A stretch of 64,000 bases of DNA from Algihabitans albus (GTDB lineage Bacteria; Pseudomonadota; Alphaproteobacteria; Kiloniellales; DSM-21159). The notes under the pieces were generated by a model. It was not told the DNA's origin. It searched no databases and saw only the letters and a program-made list of their open reading frames with translations. The stretch lies in NCBI RefSeq assembly GCF_003572205.1, contig NZ_QXNY01000006.1, forward strand, positions 248,001 to 312,000, in the 5' to 3' direction. Shown here one piece after another: positions 9,966 to 19,971 of this stretch. Numbering within the stretch: the first letter of the stretch is position 1; every line of letters begins with the position of its first letter. The position numbers were made by a program, and so were the translations under genes.

Positions 9966-11309
9966 GTGATCGGCGCCGGGGAGGCGGCGCGCCTGTTCGA
10001 CGCTTGCGGTCCCTTCGAGCCGCGGCCGCAGATCGCCGCGGCGGTTTCCGGTGGACCCGATTCCCTCGCCTTGGCCTGGCTGTTGCAGCGTTGGCTGAAA
10101 GCGCAGGGTGGCAAATTGCTCGCCTTGATCGTCGATCATCGTCTGCGCGCCGGATCGGCCGAGGAAGCGGCCGGCGTCTCGGCGCATCTCACGCGTCTGG
10201 GGATTGCGAACCAGGTCCTGGTCTGGGGCGACGAGGTCGGCGTCGCGACAGGATCTCAGGCCGCGGCCCGCGAGGCGCGCTATCGGCTCTTGAACGAGGC
10301 CTGCAGGACGGCCGGGATCTTGCATTTGATGCTCGGCCACCATCGCGACGATCAGGTGGAAACCCTTCTGCAGCGGGCGGATTCGGGCAGCGGTCCGGAC
10401 GGATTGGCGGGCATGCCCGCGATCTCCGAGCTAAGCGATCTCAGGCTCCTGCGCCCCTTGCTGACTCAGCCGAAGGTGCGTCTGCTTGCGACCTGCCGCA
10501 CCGCGGCGCTGTCTTTCGTGGAGGATCCGAGCAACCAGGACGTCCGTTTCGCCCGCAGCCGCCTGCGTGCACGCACGGCGGATCTGGCCGAAGCCGGTCT
10601 GGAGCCGGTCCTGCTCGCCGACCTGACGGCGACCGCCGGCCGGTTGCGCGCTGCGACGGAAGGTCGTGTCGCCGCGCTGCTGGCGGAGGCGGTTTCGCTG
10701 CATCCGGCCGGTTTCGCCTCGCTCGAGCCCGCTTTGGTCGCGGCGCCGGACCCCTTGGCGCTGCGGGCGCTCGCGCAAGTGCTGGCCTGCGTCGGCGGCG
10801 GCGGATGGCCGCCGCGCGCCGCCCGGACCCAGCGCGCTCTGGAAAGCCTTCGGGCGCGGCCGCACCGCCCCATCACCCTCGGCGGTTGCCGCCTGCTGGC
10901 TTGGGAGGGGGGGTGGCTGGCGGTCCGCGAACCGCGGGCGCAGATCTCGCCCCTCGCGCCGGGTCGAAGCCTTCATTGGGATGGCCGCTTCGCGGTGGAA
11001 CTGCGGGCCGGGGCACCGCCGGGCCTGACCGTCGGCCCGCTCGGCGAAGCCGGCTGGCTGGCCCTGCGGACGATCTCGCCGGCGCTCAAGGCCGTTGCTT
11101 TTCCCCGGCCCGTGCGGATCTCCTTGCCCGCGCTGTTCGACGGCGACGCGCCTCTGGCCGTGCCGCAGCTGGCTTTCGCGCGGACGGGCTGGGATCCGGA
11201 CCTCTTCTCCTGCCGATTTCGCCCCTATCGCGCCTTGACCAAGGGGCGCTTCCACGTGCCGCAGTCGGTCGCGGTGGACGATTTGGGGACGAGCTTTACA
11301 GTTGCTTAG
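9966..11309 (+). CDS. tilS: tRNA(Ile)-lysidine synthetase TilS
   Basis: Modifies the wobble C of tRNA-Ile(CAU) to lysidine using ATP and lysine, changing both charging and decoding; it is essential in most bacteria. The PP-loop motif SGGPDS is at residues 28-33 for the GTG start chosen. Other family segments are IVDHRLR, LGHHRDDQVETLLQR and DPSNQDVRFARSRLR; a divergent C-terminal region follows. The start is uncertain: the reading frame is open into cpoB, and an ATG at 9828 is possible. GTG 9966 gives the usual distance to the PP-loop but has a weak ribosome site. Confidence 0.88.
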   Translation: MIGAGEAARLFDACGPFEPRPQIAAAVSGGPDSLALAWLLQRWLKAQGGKLLALIVDHRLRAGSAEEAAGVSAHLTRLGIANQVLVWGDEVGVATGSQAAAREARYRLLNEACRTAGILHLMLGHHRDDQVETLLQRADSGSGPDGLAGMPAISELSDLRLLRPLLTQPKVRLLATCRTAALSFVEDPSNQDVRFARSRLRARTADLAEAGLEPVLLADLTATAGRLRAATEGRVAALLAEAVSLHPAGFASLEPALVAAPDPLALRALAQVLACVGGGGWPPRAARTQRALESLRARPHRPITLGGCRLLAWEGGWLAVREPRAQISPLAPGRSLHWDGRFAVELRAGAPPGLTVGPLGEAGWLALRTISPALKAVAFPRPVRISLPALFDGDAPLAVPQLAFARTGWDPDLFSCRFRPYRALTKGRFHVPQSVAVDDLGTSFTVA

Positions 11310-11329
11310 CGCTCGGGGCACATTATGTA
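11302..11329 (+). promoter_or_regulatory. Promoter candidate for ftsH
   Basis: TTGCTT and TATGTA are 16 bases apart, about 60 bases before the ftsH start and overlapping the tilS stop. FtsH is commonly heat-inducible, but I cannot tell a sigma70 from an RpoH promoter here. Confidence 0.35.
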
Positions 11330-11387
11330 GCTCTGACGGGTCTTCGCTGGAACCTCGCGCAGACCCTGTCGACGAAGGGAATGCGAC

Positions 11388-13307
11388 GTGAATTTTAGCC
11401 GAAATGCCGCCCTCTGGATCATCATAATCCTGCTTCTGTTCGCGCTGTTCAGCCTGTTTCAGGGCTCGCCGGGACCGAACAGCAGCTCTCAGGTGGCCTA
11501 TTCCACCTTCCTCGACCGGGTCGAGGGCGGCAACGTTCGGGACGTCACCATTCAGGGACGCCAGATCGAGGGCACCTACAACGATGGGACGCGCTTCTCC
11601 ACCTATGCGCCGGAGGATCCGGGCATGGTCGAGGGGCTGCGCAACAATGGCGTGCAGATCAATGCGGCCCCGCAGGAGTCCGCCTCGCCCCTGCTGCAGA
11701 TCCTGATTTCCTGGTTCCCGATGCTGCTGCTGATCGCCGTGTGGATTTTCTTCATGCGTCAGATGCAGGGCGGCGGCGGCAAGGCCATGGGCTTCGGCAA
11801 GTCGAAGGCCAAGCTGCTGACCGAAAAGCAGGGACGCGTGACTTTCGACGACGTGGCCGGCATCGACGAAGCCAAGTCGGAACTCGAGGAGGTCGTCGAC
11901 TTTCTGCGCGATCCGCAGAAGTTCCAGCGCCTCGGCGGCAAGATCCCCAAGGGCATGCTGCTGGTCGGGCCTCCGGGCACTGGTAAGACCTTGCTGGCCC
12001 GCGCCATCGCCGGCGAAGCCAACGTTCCCTTCTTCACGATTTCGGGATCGGACTTCGTCGAGATGTTCGTCGGTGTCGGTGCCAGCCGCGTGCGCGACAT
12101 GTTCGAGCAAGGCAAGAAGAACGCCCCCTGCATCATCTTCATCGACGAGATCGATGCGGTCGGCCGTCATCGCGGCGCCGGCCTGGGCGGCGGCAACGAC
12201 GAGCGCGAGCAGACTCTCAACCAATTGCTGGTGGAGATGGACGGCTTCGAGGCGAATGAGGGCGTGATCCTGATCGCCGCCACCAACCGCCCCGACGTGT
12301 TGGATCCCGCGCTGCTGCGTCCTGGCCGTTTCGACCGTCAGGTCGTGGTGCCGAACCCCGACATTCTGGGCCGCGAACGGATCCTGCGCGTGCACATGCG
12401 CAAGGTGCCGCTGGCGCCGGACGTCGACGCCAAGGTCATCGCGCGCGGCACGCCGGGCTTCTCGGGCGCCGATCTGGCCAACCTGGTCAACGAGGCGGCG
12501 CTGATCGCGGCGCGGGCCGGCAAGCGGGTGGTGACTCAGAACGACTTCGAGAACGCCAAGGACAAGGTCATGATGGGGGCCGAGCGCCGCTCGATGGTGA
12601 TGACCGAGGACGAGAAGGAACTGACGGCCTACCATGAAGCCGGACACGCTCTGGTCGGCCTCTTCGTCCCGGGCAACGACCCGCTGCACAAGGTCACCAT
12701 CATTCCGCGCGGCCGTGCTTTGGGCGTGACCATGAACCTGCCGGAGCGGGACCGCTACGGCTACAAGCTGTCGGAGATCACGGCCAAGCTGGCGATGATG
12801 TTCGGCGGCCGCGCCGCCGAAGAGATCATCTACGGCAAGGAGAACGTTACCACCGGTGCCGGCAACGATATCCAGCAGGCCACCACTCTGGCCCGCCGGA
12901 TGGTCACCGAGTGGGGGATGTCCGAAAAGCTCGGCCCGCTGCGCTACAACGAAAACCAGGACGAGGTCTTCCTGGGCCATTCCGTGGCGCGGCAGCAGAA
13001 CATCTCGGAGGCCACCTCGCGGCTGATCGATGAAGAGGTGCGCCGCATCATCGACGATGCCGAACGCAAGGCCCACGAGATCCTCAACGAGCACATGAAC
13101 GATCTGCACCTTCTGGCGAAAGGCTTGCTCGAATACGAAACGCTCGGCGCCGAGGACGTGCAGAGCGTCCTGCGCGGCGAGACGGTCGACCGGAGCGATC
13201 CGAACGACAAGCCGCAGCAGCCGAGCGGCGGACGGCGCTCCTCCGTTCCTTCCAGCGGCCGACCCAAGGACAGCGGCATCGGCCCGGAACCGGAACCGGC
13301 TCAGTAG
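11388..13307 (+). CDS. ftsH: ATP-dependent zinc metalloprotease FtsH
   Basis: A 639-residue membrane-anchored AAA+ protease that degrades unassembled membrane proteins and regulators such as RpoH and LpxC. TM1 is at about residues 8-24, a periplasmic domain follows, and TM2 is at about 103-124. Walker A GPPGTGKT is at 194-201, followed by Walker B and second-region-of-homology motifs ([12 protein letters not shown]). The zinc site HEAGH is at 416-420. A GTG start at 11388 has GAAGGGA eight bases upstream. The C-terminal 40 residues are Pro/Ser-rich and dispensable-looking. A substrate candidate, rpoH, is encoded 18 kb away in the same window. Confidence 0.96.
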   Translation: MNFSRNAALWIIIILLLFALFSLFQGSPGPNSSSQVAYSTFLDRVEGGNVRDVTIQGRQIEGTYNDGTRFSTYAPEDPGMVEGLRNNGVQINAAPQESASPLLQILISWFPMLLLIAVWIFFMRQMQGGGGKAMGFGKSKAKLLTEKQGRVTFDDVAGIDEAKSELEEVVDFLRDPQKFQRLGGKIPKGMLLVGPPGTGKTLLARAIAGEANVPFFTISGSDFVEMFVGVGASRVRDMFEQGKKNAPCIIFIDEIDAVGRHRGAGLGGGNDEREQTLNQLLVEMDGFEANEGVILIAATNRPDVLDPALLRPGRFDRQVVVPNPDILGRERILRVHMRKVPLAPDVDAKVIARGTPGFSGADLANLVNEAALIAARAGKRVVTQNDFENAKDKVMMGAERRSMVMTEDEKELTAYHEAGHALVGLFVPGNDPLHKVTIIPRGRALGVTMNLPERDRYGYKLSEITAKLAMMFGGRAAEEIIYGKENVTTGAGNDIQQATTLARRMVTEWGMSEKLGPLRYNENQDEVFLGHSVARQQNISEATSRLIDEEVRRIIDDAERKAHEILNEHMNDLHLLAKGLLEYETLGAEDVQSVLRGETVDRSDPNDKPQQPSGGRRSSVPSSGRPKDSGIGPEPEPAQ

Positions 13308-13331
13308 CGTTCGCCTCCAGACGATTTGGTC

Positions 13332-13365
13332 GCGCCCCCGCTTCACGGCGGGGGCGTTGCCTTTT
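13332..13365 (+). terminator. Terminator-like hairpin after ftsH
   Basis: A nine-bp GC-rich stem (CGCCCCCG against CGGGGGCG plus one pair) with a six-base loop is followed by a broken T tract, TTGCCTTTT. It probably ends the ftsH transcript. Confidence 0.6.
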
Positions 13366-13418
13366 GCAGCGCAGGTCGAGCCGGTTTGCGGCCGTGGCCA
13401 CGGTAGTTTCCCCGCCCC

Positions 13419-14453
13419 ATGAGTTTAGACCCCTACATCCTCCCGACCGCTCTGACGTCGCAGCCCTTGCACGGCGGTCTCTCCGTCGCCGGACGCCTCC
13501 ATGCGGCCGCGATCACACTGCTGCATCGGGACAGGCCCGATGAAACGCTGTCCCCCCTGGATTTGCCGCCGGGGCTGGCAGCGCGCGCTGAACTGCTATC
13601 CGCCCCGCGCCCGGCCTTCGCCGGTCTCTCGTTGGAACGGCCGCTCGTCATGGGCGTGATCAACGTGACTCCCGACAGCTTCTCCGATGGCGGCGACCGT
13701 CTGCGGGCCGAGCAGGCCATCTCGGAGGGGCTCGCCATGGCCGACGCCGGCGCGGCTATTCTCGACGTCGGCGGCGAGTCGACCCGGCCGGGCGCGCAGC
13801 CGGTCCCGGTGGCGGAGGAACTGCACCGGGTGCTGCCAGTGATCGAAGCCTTGGCTGGCCGGGGGCTGGCCGTCTCGGTCGACACACGGCGGCCGGAGGT
13901 CATGCGCGCGGCGGCGGCGGCCGGGGCGAGGATCCTGAACGACGTCACGGCGCTGACCGGCGATCCGGAGAGTCTGGAGACCGCGGCGGAGCTTGGCTTG
14001 CCCGTGGTGCTGATGCATATGCAGGGCGAGCCGCAGACCATGCAGCGGGCCCCGACTTATGCCGAGGTGGCGCTCGATGTCTTCGATGCGTTGGAGGGCC
14101 GGGTGGAGGCTTGTCTGGCGGCCGGCATCCCGCGTGAGCGCCTCGCGGTCGATCCCGGGATCGGGTTCGGCAAGACGCTGGCGCACAACCTCCATTTGCT
14201 CGACAACCTGGCATTGTTTCATGGCCTCGGCTGCCCGCTGCTGCTGGGCGTGTCGCGCAAATCCTTCATCGCCAAGCTGATGCCGGACGAGGGGCCGCCG
14301 CCCAAGCAGCGCTTGCCCGGCAGTCTGGCTGCGGCTCTCGCGGGCGTGCAGCGCGGCGCTCAGATCCTGCGGGTCCACGACGTGGCCGAGACCTGTCAGG
14401 CGCTGGCGGTGTGGCAGGCGATCGCCTCCGCCGACGGCGGGAATTTTCCCTAG
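13419..14453 (+). CDS. folP: Dihydropteroate synthase
   Basis: Condenses p-aminobenzoate with hydroxymethyl-dihydropterin pyrophosphate in folate synthesis and is the sulfonamide target. The TIM-barrel signature [17 protein letters not shown] begins near residue 76, followed by [40 protein letters not shown] and [10 protein letters not shown]. At 344 residues it has about 65 extra N-terminal residues compared with common FolP, a known feature of some alphaproteobacterial versions. It lies directly before glmM, the usual folP-glmM pair. Confidence 0.93.
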   Translation: MSLDPYILPTALTSQPLHGGLSVAGRLHAAAITLLHRDRPDETLSPLDLPPGLAARAELLSAPRPAFAGLSLERPLVMGVINVTPDSFSDGGDRLRAEQAISEGLAMADAGAAILDVGGESTRPGAQPVPVAEELHRVLPVIEALAGRGLAVSVDTRRPEVMRAAAAAGARILNDVTALTGDPESLETAAELGLPVVLMHMQGEPQTMQRAPTYAEVALDVFDALEGRVEACLAAGIPRERLAVDPGIGFGKTLAHNLHLLDNLALFHGLGCPLLLGVSRKSFIAKLMPDEGPPPKQRLPGSLAAALAGVQRGAQILRVHDVAETCQALAVWQAIASADGGNFP

Positions 14454-14514
14454 GGCCGCGGTCTTTGCTATAAGCCAGCCTGAATTCGTAGAATCGGAGT
14501 TTTTCAACCAAGCC

Positions 14515-15864
14515 ATGACTCGTAAGCTATTCGGGACCGACGGTGTTCGGGGCACCGCCAATCGCGAGCCGATCACCGCCGAGACCGCCCTGAAGCTCGC
14601 CATGGCCGCCGGGGCGCAATTCACCCGGGGCGACCACCGCCACCGCGTCGTGATCGGCAAGGACACGCGCCTGTCCGGTTACATGCTGGAGCCCGCCTTG
14701 ACGGCCGGATTCACCTCGGTCGGCATGGACGTGGTGCTGCTCGGCCCGCTGCCGACCCCCGCCGTCGGCATGCTGACCCGCTCGCTGCGCGCCGATCTCG
14801 GCGTGATGATCTCGGCTTCGCACAATCCCTTCGAGGACAACGGCATCAAGCTGTTCGGTCCGGACGGTTTCAAGCTCTCCGACGACGTCGAGCTGGCGAT
14901 CGAGGCGCGCATCGACAACGGGCTCGGTGACGAGCGGGCGGAGTCGCGCTTGCTCGGCCGCGCCCGCCGGCTGGACGACGCGCTCGGGCGCTACATCGAG
15001 TTCGTCAAAGCCTCCTTCCCGCGCGGGCTGAGCCTCGAGGGCCTCAAGGTGGTTGTCGATTGCGCCAACGGCGCGGCTTACCGGGTCGCACCGACAGTCC
15101 TCTACGAACTGGGCGCCGAGGTCGTCGCGCTGGGGGACGAGCCCAATGGCTTCAACATCAACGAGGCCTGCGGCGCGACTGCGCCGGAGGCCATGTGCCG
15201 GGCCGTCGTGGAGCAGGGCGCGGCACTCGGCATCGCGCTCGACGGCGATGCGGACCGGGCCATTCTGGCGGACGAGACCGGCCGGGTGATCGACGGGGAC
15301 CAACTCATGGCCCTGATCGCGCGCGCCTGGCTGCAGGACGGCCGCCTGGCCGGCGGCGGTCTGGTCACGACGGTCATGTCGAACCTGGGGCTGGAGCGCT
15401 TCGTCAACGGGCTGGGGATCGGCCTGGAACGCACTCCTGTCGGCGACCGCTACGTTGTCGAGCGGATGCGCAGCCAGGGCTACAACGTCGGTGGCGAGCA
15501 GTCGGGGCACATCGTGCTGTCCGACTTCACGACCACGGGTGACGGTCTGATCGCCGCCTTGCAGGTGCTGGCGGCCCTGGTTCAGTCCGGCCAGCCGGCG
15601 AGCGCGGCGACCCACTGCTTCGAGCCCTTGCCGCAGCGTCTGCACAACGTACGTTTTACGGGCGGTCAGCCCCTGGAGGCGGCCTCGGTCAAGCGGACCA
15701 TCGCCGAAGTGGAAGCGAAGCTGAGCGAGCGTGGACGCCTCCTCATCCGCAAGTCGGGGACGGAACCGGTTATCCGGGTCATGGCCGAGGCCGAGGACGA
15801 AGCCTTGGTGAACGAAGCGGTCGAGACCGTGGCGGCCAGCATCGCCGCGGTCGCGGCGAACTGA
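14515..15864 (+). CDS. glmM: Phosphoglucosamine mutase GlmM
   Basis: Interconverts glucosamine-6-phosphate and glucosamine-1-phosphate for UDP-GlcNAc, peptidoglycan and LPS synthesis. It has 449 residues. The phosphoserine site SASHNPF places the active Ser at residue 102, the same number as in E. coli. The metal loop DGDADR is at 243-248, the sugar loop GEQSGH follows, and the phosphate-binding loop [14 protein letters not shown] is near the C-terminus. TGC-TATAAG about 47 bases upstream could be an extended -10 promoter. Confidence 0.96.
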   Translation: MTRKLFGTDGVRGTANREPITAETALKLAMAAGAQFTRGDHRHRVVIGKDTRLSGYMLEPALTAGFTSVGMDVVLLGPLPTPAVGMLTRSLRADLGVMISASHNPFEDNGIKLFGPDGFKLSDDVELAIEARIDNGLGDERAESRLLGRARRLDDALGRYIEFVKASFPRGLSLEGLKVVVDCANGAAYRVAPTVLYELGAEVVALGDEPNGFNINEACGATAPEAMCRAVVEQGAALGIALDGDADRAILADETGRVIDGDQLMALIARAWLQDGRLAGGGLVTTVMSNLGLERFVNGLGIGLERTPVGDRYVVERMRSQGYNVGGEQSGHIVLSDFTTTGDGLIAALQVLAALVQSGQPASAATHCFEPLPQRLHNVRFTGGQPLEAASVKRTIAEVEAKLSERGRLLIRKSGTEPVIRVMAEAEDEALVNEAVETVAASIAAVAAN

Positions 15865-15878
15865 GGCGAGGGGGCAGC

Positions 15879-16694
15879 ATGGCTATGCAGCCGGGTCGGG
15901 TTCTCATTGTCGCCGGTTCGGACTCCGGCGGCGGGGCCGGCATTCAGGCGGATCTCAAGACCGTCATGGCCCTGGGCGCCTACGGCACCACGGCGATCAC
16001 CGCCCTGACGGCGCAGAACACCTTGGGCGTCGAGGGGGTCTTTCCCGTCGACCCTGCCTTCATCGCCCAGCAGATGAACGTGGTGCTCGACGACATCGGC
16101 AGCGACGCGGTGAAGATCGGAATGCTCCACTCGGCCGAGGTGATCGACGCCGTCGCCGATGTGCTGGAGGCGCGCTGTGGGGAGCTGCCGATCATCGTCG
16201 ATCCCGTCATGGTCTCGACCAGCGGGCACGACCTGCTGGAGCCGGAAGCGGTGCGGACCCTGACCCGCCGCATGTCGCTTCTGGCCGACGTCATGACGCC
16301 CAACCTGCGGGAGGCGGAAAAGCTGACCGGTCTCAAGATCAACGATCTGGACGGCATGGTCCATGCCGCCGAGATGCTGCGCACCACGGGACCGCAGGCC
16401 GTCTTGGTGAAGGGCGGTCACCTGGAGGGAGACAGCGTGATGCGCGACGTGCTCTCCTCCGATGCCGGTACGCGGATCTTCGAGGGGCCGCGTGTCGAGA
16501 CTTCCAGCACCCATGGCACCGGCTGCACCCTGGCCTCGGCCATCGCGGCGACCCTGGCCTACGGGCTGGATCTGGAGGAGGCCGTGGAACGCGCACGCGC
16601 CTATCTCTATACCGCGTTGCGCACCGCGCCGGGCCTCGGTGGGGGCCATGGGCCGGTCAATCACGCCCACACGCTTCGCCCTTTTATGCTCTGA
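15879..16694 (+). CDS. thiD: Hydroxymethylpyrimidine/phosphomethylpyrimidine kinase ThiD
   Basis: A 271-residue ribokinase-fold enzyme that phosphorylates HMP and HMP-phosphate in thiamine biosynthesis and salvage. Signatures are VAGSDSGGGAGIQADLKT near the N-terminus and the anion hole HGTGCTLASAIAA near residue 210. A 14-base gap from glmM with GAGGGGG ahead of the ATG suggests an operon. No TPP riboswitch is visible in the gap, so it is not controlled locally by thiamine. It is convergent with the next gene, with only 21 bases between their stops and no clear terminator. Confidence 0.93.
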   Translation: MAMQPGRVLIVAGSDSGGGAGIQADLKTVMALGAYGTTAITALTAQNTLGVEGVFPVDPAFIAQQMNVVLDDIGSDAVKIGMLHSAEVIDAVADVLEARCGELPIIVDPVMVSTSGHDLLEPEAVRTLTRRMSLLADVMTPNLREAEKLTGLKINDLDGMVHAAEMLRTTGPQAVLVKGGHLEGDSVMRDVLSSDAGTRIFEGPRVETSSTHGTGCTLASAIAATLAYGLDLEEAVERARAYLYTALRTAPGLGGGHGPVNHAHTLRPFML

Positions 16695-16715
16695 ACGGGC
16701 GGTTCGTCGGTCGCC

Positions 16716-18137
16716 CTAAACCAGCGGCATCTCCAGCGTCGGGTCCTCAGACAGCAGGCTCGCGACGGTTCGGAGGCCGCGTTCCAGCGCGGCGCGGTTG
16801 GGTGCGGCAGAAAGGCAGATTCTGACGGCCGGCGGACCGGGCACCCGGCCGACGAAGAAGACGTCTCCGGCCGTCACGGCGACACCGCGGCGCCGGGCCG
16901 CCGAGACGAAAGTCTCGGTCCGCCAGATCGGTGGAAGCTGCAGCCAGATGTGGAACGAATTGGGGTGGGTGACGATCTGCGCGCCGGAGTTCGGCCGGCT
17001 GAGGATCTCGGTTGCCAGCCGCTGACGCGCGATGGCCTCCTGGCGCTGGCCGGCGGCCAGCCGGTCGGCCGCTCCGCTTTCGATCAGGCGCCGCGCCGCC
17101 TCCTGCAACAGCGGGTTGGGCATGATCACCGTGGCCCGCTGGGCGACCGCGATCCGGTCGACCCAGGCCTCGGGCACGGCCAGCCAACCGACCCGCAGGG
17201 CGGGCGACACGCTTTTCGAGAGAGAGCCGATGTAGAAGCTCTGGTCCGGCAGGCGGCAGGAAAGGGGGCGGAGCGAAGCGCCGTCGTCATCGTCCAGCAG
17301 GAAGGCGTAGATGTCGTCCTCGATTACTGCGATCCCGTTGCGCGCACAGACCTCGGCGATCTCGTCCCGTCGTTGCGCGGGCATGACGCTGGAGGTGGGA
17401 TTCTGAAAGTTGGGGATGCAGTAGAGCAGTTTCGCGCCGGTCGAGCGGGCGGCCGCATCCAGGCTGGCCGGGTCCAGACCCTGGCTGTCGGTCTGAACGC
17501 CGATCAGACGCAAGTCGAGCGTCTTGGCGATGGACTTCATGCCGTAGAAGGTCGCTTCCTCCACCAGAACCGGGGCGCCGGCCTCTGCCAGGGTGGCGCA
17601 GGCCAGGAACATGGCGTGCTGGGCACCGTAGGTCGGGACGATCCGCTCGGCCGGGCTCTCCAGTCCGTGGCGGGCCAGCCAGTCGGCACCGCTCTGGCGG
17701 TGCTCCGGTAGGCCGAGGCTGGTTGTGTAGTCGAAGCAGTGGCGCGCCTGCGGATCGCCACTGACCTCGGCTACAGCGCCGGGCACGGTCTCCGGCTCGC
17801 TCGGGAGCGCCGGCAGGTTCATCGAGAGATCGAGGATCTGTCCGTCGTCGCGCGGAGTGCCGTCCCGGCGGTCCGCGCTCGGTGGCCGGTCCGGCGTCTG
17901 CGCGCGCACGAAGGTGCCGCGCCCGACTTCGCCGATCACCAGGCCTCGGCGCTCCGCCTCGGCGTAGGCGCGCGTCACCGTGCCCACCGTGACGCCGAGC
18001 CGCCACGCCAAGTCCCGGTGGGTCGGAAGCTTGACGCCCGGCGCCAAGAGGCCGGCGCCCATATCGTCCGCCAGCGCGTTGGCGATCGCGATATAGCGCG
18101 GGCTGTCAGGCCGCAACTCCGGGATCCAAGTTGTCAT
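16716..18137 (-). CDS. MocR-type PLP-dependent transcriptional regulator
   Basis: A 473-residue fusion of an N-terminal GntR winged helix (KLPTHRDLAWRLGVTVGTVTRAYAEAERRG, about residues 35-70) with a class I aminotransferase-like effector domain. The PLP lysine is K308 in GSLSKSVSPALRVG. Members sense amino-acid or amine ligands through PLP and usually control an adjacent divergent gene. The divergent neighbours here are a DUF1127 gene, PhzF and a GNAT protein, and repeats in the intergenic region may be its operators. The exact ligand is not predictable. Confidence 0.9.
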   Translation of the reverse strand: MTTWIPELRPDSPRYIAIANALADDMGAGLLAPGVKLPTHRDLAWRLGVTVGTVTRAYAEAERRGLVIGEVGRGTFVRAQTPDRPPSADRRDGTPRDDGQILDLSMNLPALPSEPETVPGAVAEVSGDPQARHCFDYTTSLGLPEHRQSGADWLARHGLESPAERIVPTYGAQHAMFLACATLAEAGAPVLVEEATFYGMKSIAKTLDLRLIGVQTDSQGLDPASLDAAARSTGAKLLYCIPNFQNPTSSVMPAQRRDEIAEVCARNGIAVIEDDIYAFLLDDDDGASLRPLSCRLPDQSFYIGSLSKSVSPALRVGWLAVPEAWVDRIAVAQRATVIMPNPLLQEAARRLIESGAADRLAAGQRQEAIARQRLATEILSRPNSGAQIVTHPNSFHIWLQLPPIWRTETFVSAARRRGVAVTAGDVFFVGRVPGPPAVRICLSAAPNRAALERGLRTVASLLSEDPTLEMPLV

Positions 18138-18212
18138 GAGGACAATAAAGACATTGAGTCATATTGTTCGCAAGGCCAAAGTGAAATTATGGATACAAAT
18201 ATGACAATATGA
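18131..18212. promoter_or_regulatory. Candidate MocR operator region
   Basis: Three copies of ACAATA lie in the divergent promoter region: 18142-18147 (+), 18162-18167 (-) and 18204-18209 (+). They form the direct repeat GACAATA (18141 and 18203), the palindrome TTGTC-ATGAG-GACAA (18131-18145) and the 9-bp inverted pair TCATATTGT/ACAATATGA (18159 and 18204). The AT-rich segment stands out from the GC-rich flanks. The first palindrome overlaps the mocR start codon, which would suit autoregulation. Confidence 0.45.
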
Positions 18213-18229
18213 GTTTTTGGAGAATTGAA

Positions 18230-18472
18230 ATGGTGACAATTCACCGTCGAACAGCATCTCTGACGACCGGATTTAGAGGCTTCTGGCGCGGCTACGAAGG
18301 GCCGCGACAGCGTTCGCTTGTCATGACCGTCATGGGCCTTTTGATTCGCTGGCAGGAACGGGCCGAGCAACGCTATGCGCTGGCCGAGTTGGACGATCGC
18401 CTGCTGCGCGATGTCGGCATCGATCGGATTGCGGCGCGGCAGGAGTCCCGCAAACACTTCTGGCAAGCCTGA
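18230..18472 (+). CDS. DUF1127 small protein
   Basis: An 80-residue basic protein with the C-terminal DUF1127 (YjiS-like) motif ALAELDDRLLRDVGIDR. DUF1127 proteins are Arg-rich, and some alphaproteobacterial members bind RNA and affect small-RNA turnover, phosphate or stress metabolism. The ATG at 18230 is chosen because GGAG lies seven bases upstream; an ATG at 18209 lacks a ribosome site. It is divergent from the MocR gene and 20 bases before the PhzF gene, so it likely leads that operon. Confidence 0.85.
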   Translation: MVTIHRRTASLTTGFRGFWRGYEGPRQRSLVMTVMGLLIRWQERAEQRYALAELDDRLLRDVGIDRIAARQESRKHFWQA

Positions 18473-18492
18473 GCTGCAAGGAGACTACACCC

Positions 18493-19311
18493 ATGGATCT
18501 TGAGATCTATCAACTCGACGCCTTTACGGACCGGGTGTTCGGCGGCAATCCGGCCGCGGTCGTGCCGCTGCGGGCCTGGTTGCCGGACAGCAGGCTGCAG
18601 GCGATCGCCCTGGAGAACAACCTCTCGGAGACGGCTTTTCTGGTTCCGCGTGCGGATGAAGCTGGAGCCTATGACCTGCGCTGGTTCACCCCGGCTATCG
18701 AGGTCGATCTCTGCGGCCATGCCACCCTGGCCAGTGGCGCCTTGCTGCTCGACCGTCTGGCGCCGGATCTGAGCGCCGTCCGTTTTCACACCCGCAGCGG
18801 CTGGCTGGAGGTGCGCCGCGCCCCCGAAAGCTTCGCCGGTGGCTTCGCCATGGATCTGCCGGCCCGGCCGCCGCAGCCGTTGGACGATGGAGGCGCCATC
18901 GCCGACGCGCTGGGCCAGTCGCCGCTCGAGGTGCTGCGTGCCGACAAGAACCTGGCGGTCCTGAAGGATGCGGCCGCGGTGCGGGCGGTGAGGCCCGACC
19001 TCGTCAAGGTCGCAGAATTGGAGGGCGACGGGCTGATCGTCACCGCTGCCGGTCCGGACGGTCCGACGGCCTGCGACTACGTCTCGCGCTATTTCGCTCC
19101 GCACGGCGGTATCCCGGAGGATCCCGTCACCGGCTCGGCGCATTGCGTCCTGCAGCCCTACTGGGCCGCACGGCTCGGCCGCGATAGGCTGACGGCGCGG
19201 CAGGTCTCGGCGCGTTTGGGCGAATTGGTCTGCGAACTGAAGGGCGAGCGGGTCGAACTGCTGGGCCGCGTCGCCTACTACCTCGAGGGAAGACTTGTCC
19301 TGCCCGACTGA
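18493..19311 (+). CDS. PhzF family isomerase/epimerase-like protein
   Basis: A 272-residue member of the PhzF family with a diaminopimelate-epimerase-like fold. Signatures are QLDAFTDRVFGGNPAAVV at the N-terminus, the conserved acidic residue E46 (NNLSETAFL), LRWFTPAIEVDLCGHATLA and the second-domain motif GIPEDPVTGSAHC. Outside phenazine clusters the substrate is normally unknown, and no phenazine genes are present. The stop overlaps the next gene's start by 17 bases. Context under a MocR regulator suggests amino-acid or amine metabolism (inference). Confidence 0.88.
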   Translation: MDLEIYQLDAFTDRVFGGNPAAVVPLRAWLPDSRLQAIALENNLSETAFLVPRADEAGAYDLRWFTPAIEVDLCGHATLASGALLLDRLAPDLSAVRFHTRSGWLEVRRAPESFAGGFAMDLPARPPQPLDDGGAIADALGQSPLEVLRADKNLAVLKDAAAVRAVRPDLVKVAELEGDGLIVTAAGPDGPTACDYVSRYFAPHGGIPEDPVTGSAHCVLQPYWAARLGRDRLTARQVSARLGELVCELKGERVELLGRVAYYLEGRLVLPD

Positions 19312-19819
19312 TTTCAGGATCGTGGCTGCGGCCTGGCCGGACGACAGCGACGCGGTGCGCCGGCTGTTCCGCAGCTATGCCGACTGGTTGCAGGAAGACC
19401 TCAGCTATCAGAACTTCGATGCGGAGTTGGCCGGCTTGCCCGGCTTCTATGCCACGCCGCAGGGCGCGGTTCTTTTGCTTCGCAGTACCGCGGGCGAGGC
19501 GCTTGGCTGCGTCGGGCTCAGGCCGATGGGCGGCGGGGCCTGCGAATTGAAGCGTCTGTGGGTCGAGGCTTCCCTGCGCGGCGGCGGTTGGGGCCGTCGG
19601 CTCACGGAATCGGCGATCGTCTGGGCGCGTCGGGCGGGCTACCGACGTATCTTGCTCGACAGTTTGCCGCGCCTGGAAGCGGCGGTGCGTCTCTACCGCG
19701 ACCTGGGCTTCGTCACGGTGCCGCCCTACTACGACAATCCGCAGGAGGACATCCTCTACTTCGGTCTCGATCTGGAGCCGGCGCCAAGCCTGCCAAATCC
19801 GGAGACAAGGATCGGATAG
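19295..19819 (+). CDS. GNAT family N-acetyltransferase
   Basis: A 174-residue GNAT acetyltransferase. The acetyl-CoA loop is in KRLWVEASLRGGGWGRRLTESAI, and the C-terminal motif LDSLPRLEAAVRLYRDLGFV is typical. The start is a TTG at 19295 with GAGGGA just upstream, inside the end of the PhzF gene, so translation is likely coupled. The substrate is unknown. The C-terminal 20 residues are Pro-rich. Confidence 0.85.
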   Translation: MSCPTDFRIVAAAWPDDSDAVRRLFRSYADWLQEDLSYQNFDAELAGLPGFYATPQGAVLLLRSTAGEALGCVGLRPMGGGACELKRLWVEASLRGGGWGRRLTESAIVWARRAGYRRILLDSLPRLEAAVRLYRDLGFVTVPPYYDNPQEDILYFGLDLEPAPSLPNPETRIG

Positions 19820-19971
19820 AGCGCGAACGTGAGGCGGATCACACTTCTCCCCATCGCCTGCATCGACTTGTGAGAGTGCTCACAGACACGTGAGACAGGC
19901 GGAGCAGGATGCGGTTCAGGCCCTTGCAGAGGCCGCTGTCACGGACCGCCGCGGAGAGAGGAATGACTTAC

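Noticed and set aside
10431-13346. 971-codon open frame antisense to tilS and ftsH
   Set aside because: FtsH and TilS are unmistakable on the + strand; the antisense frame is Arg/Asp/His-rich and shows no domain. High-GC codon bias produces such frames.
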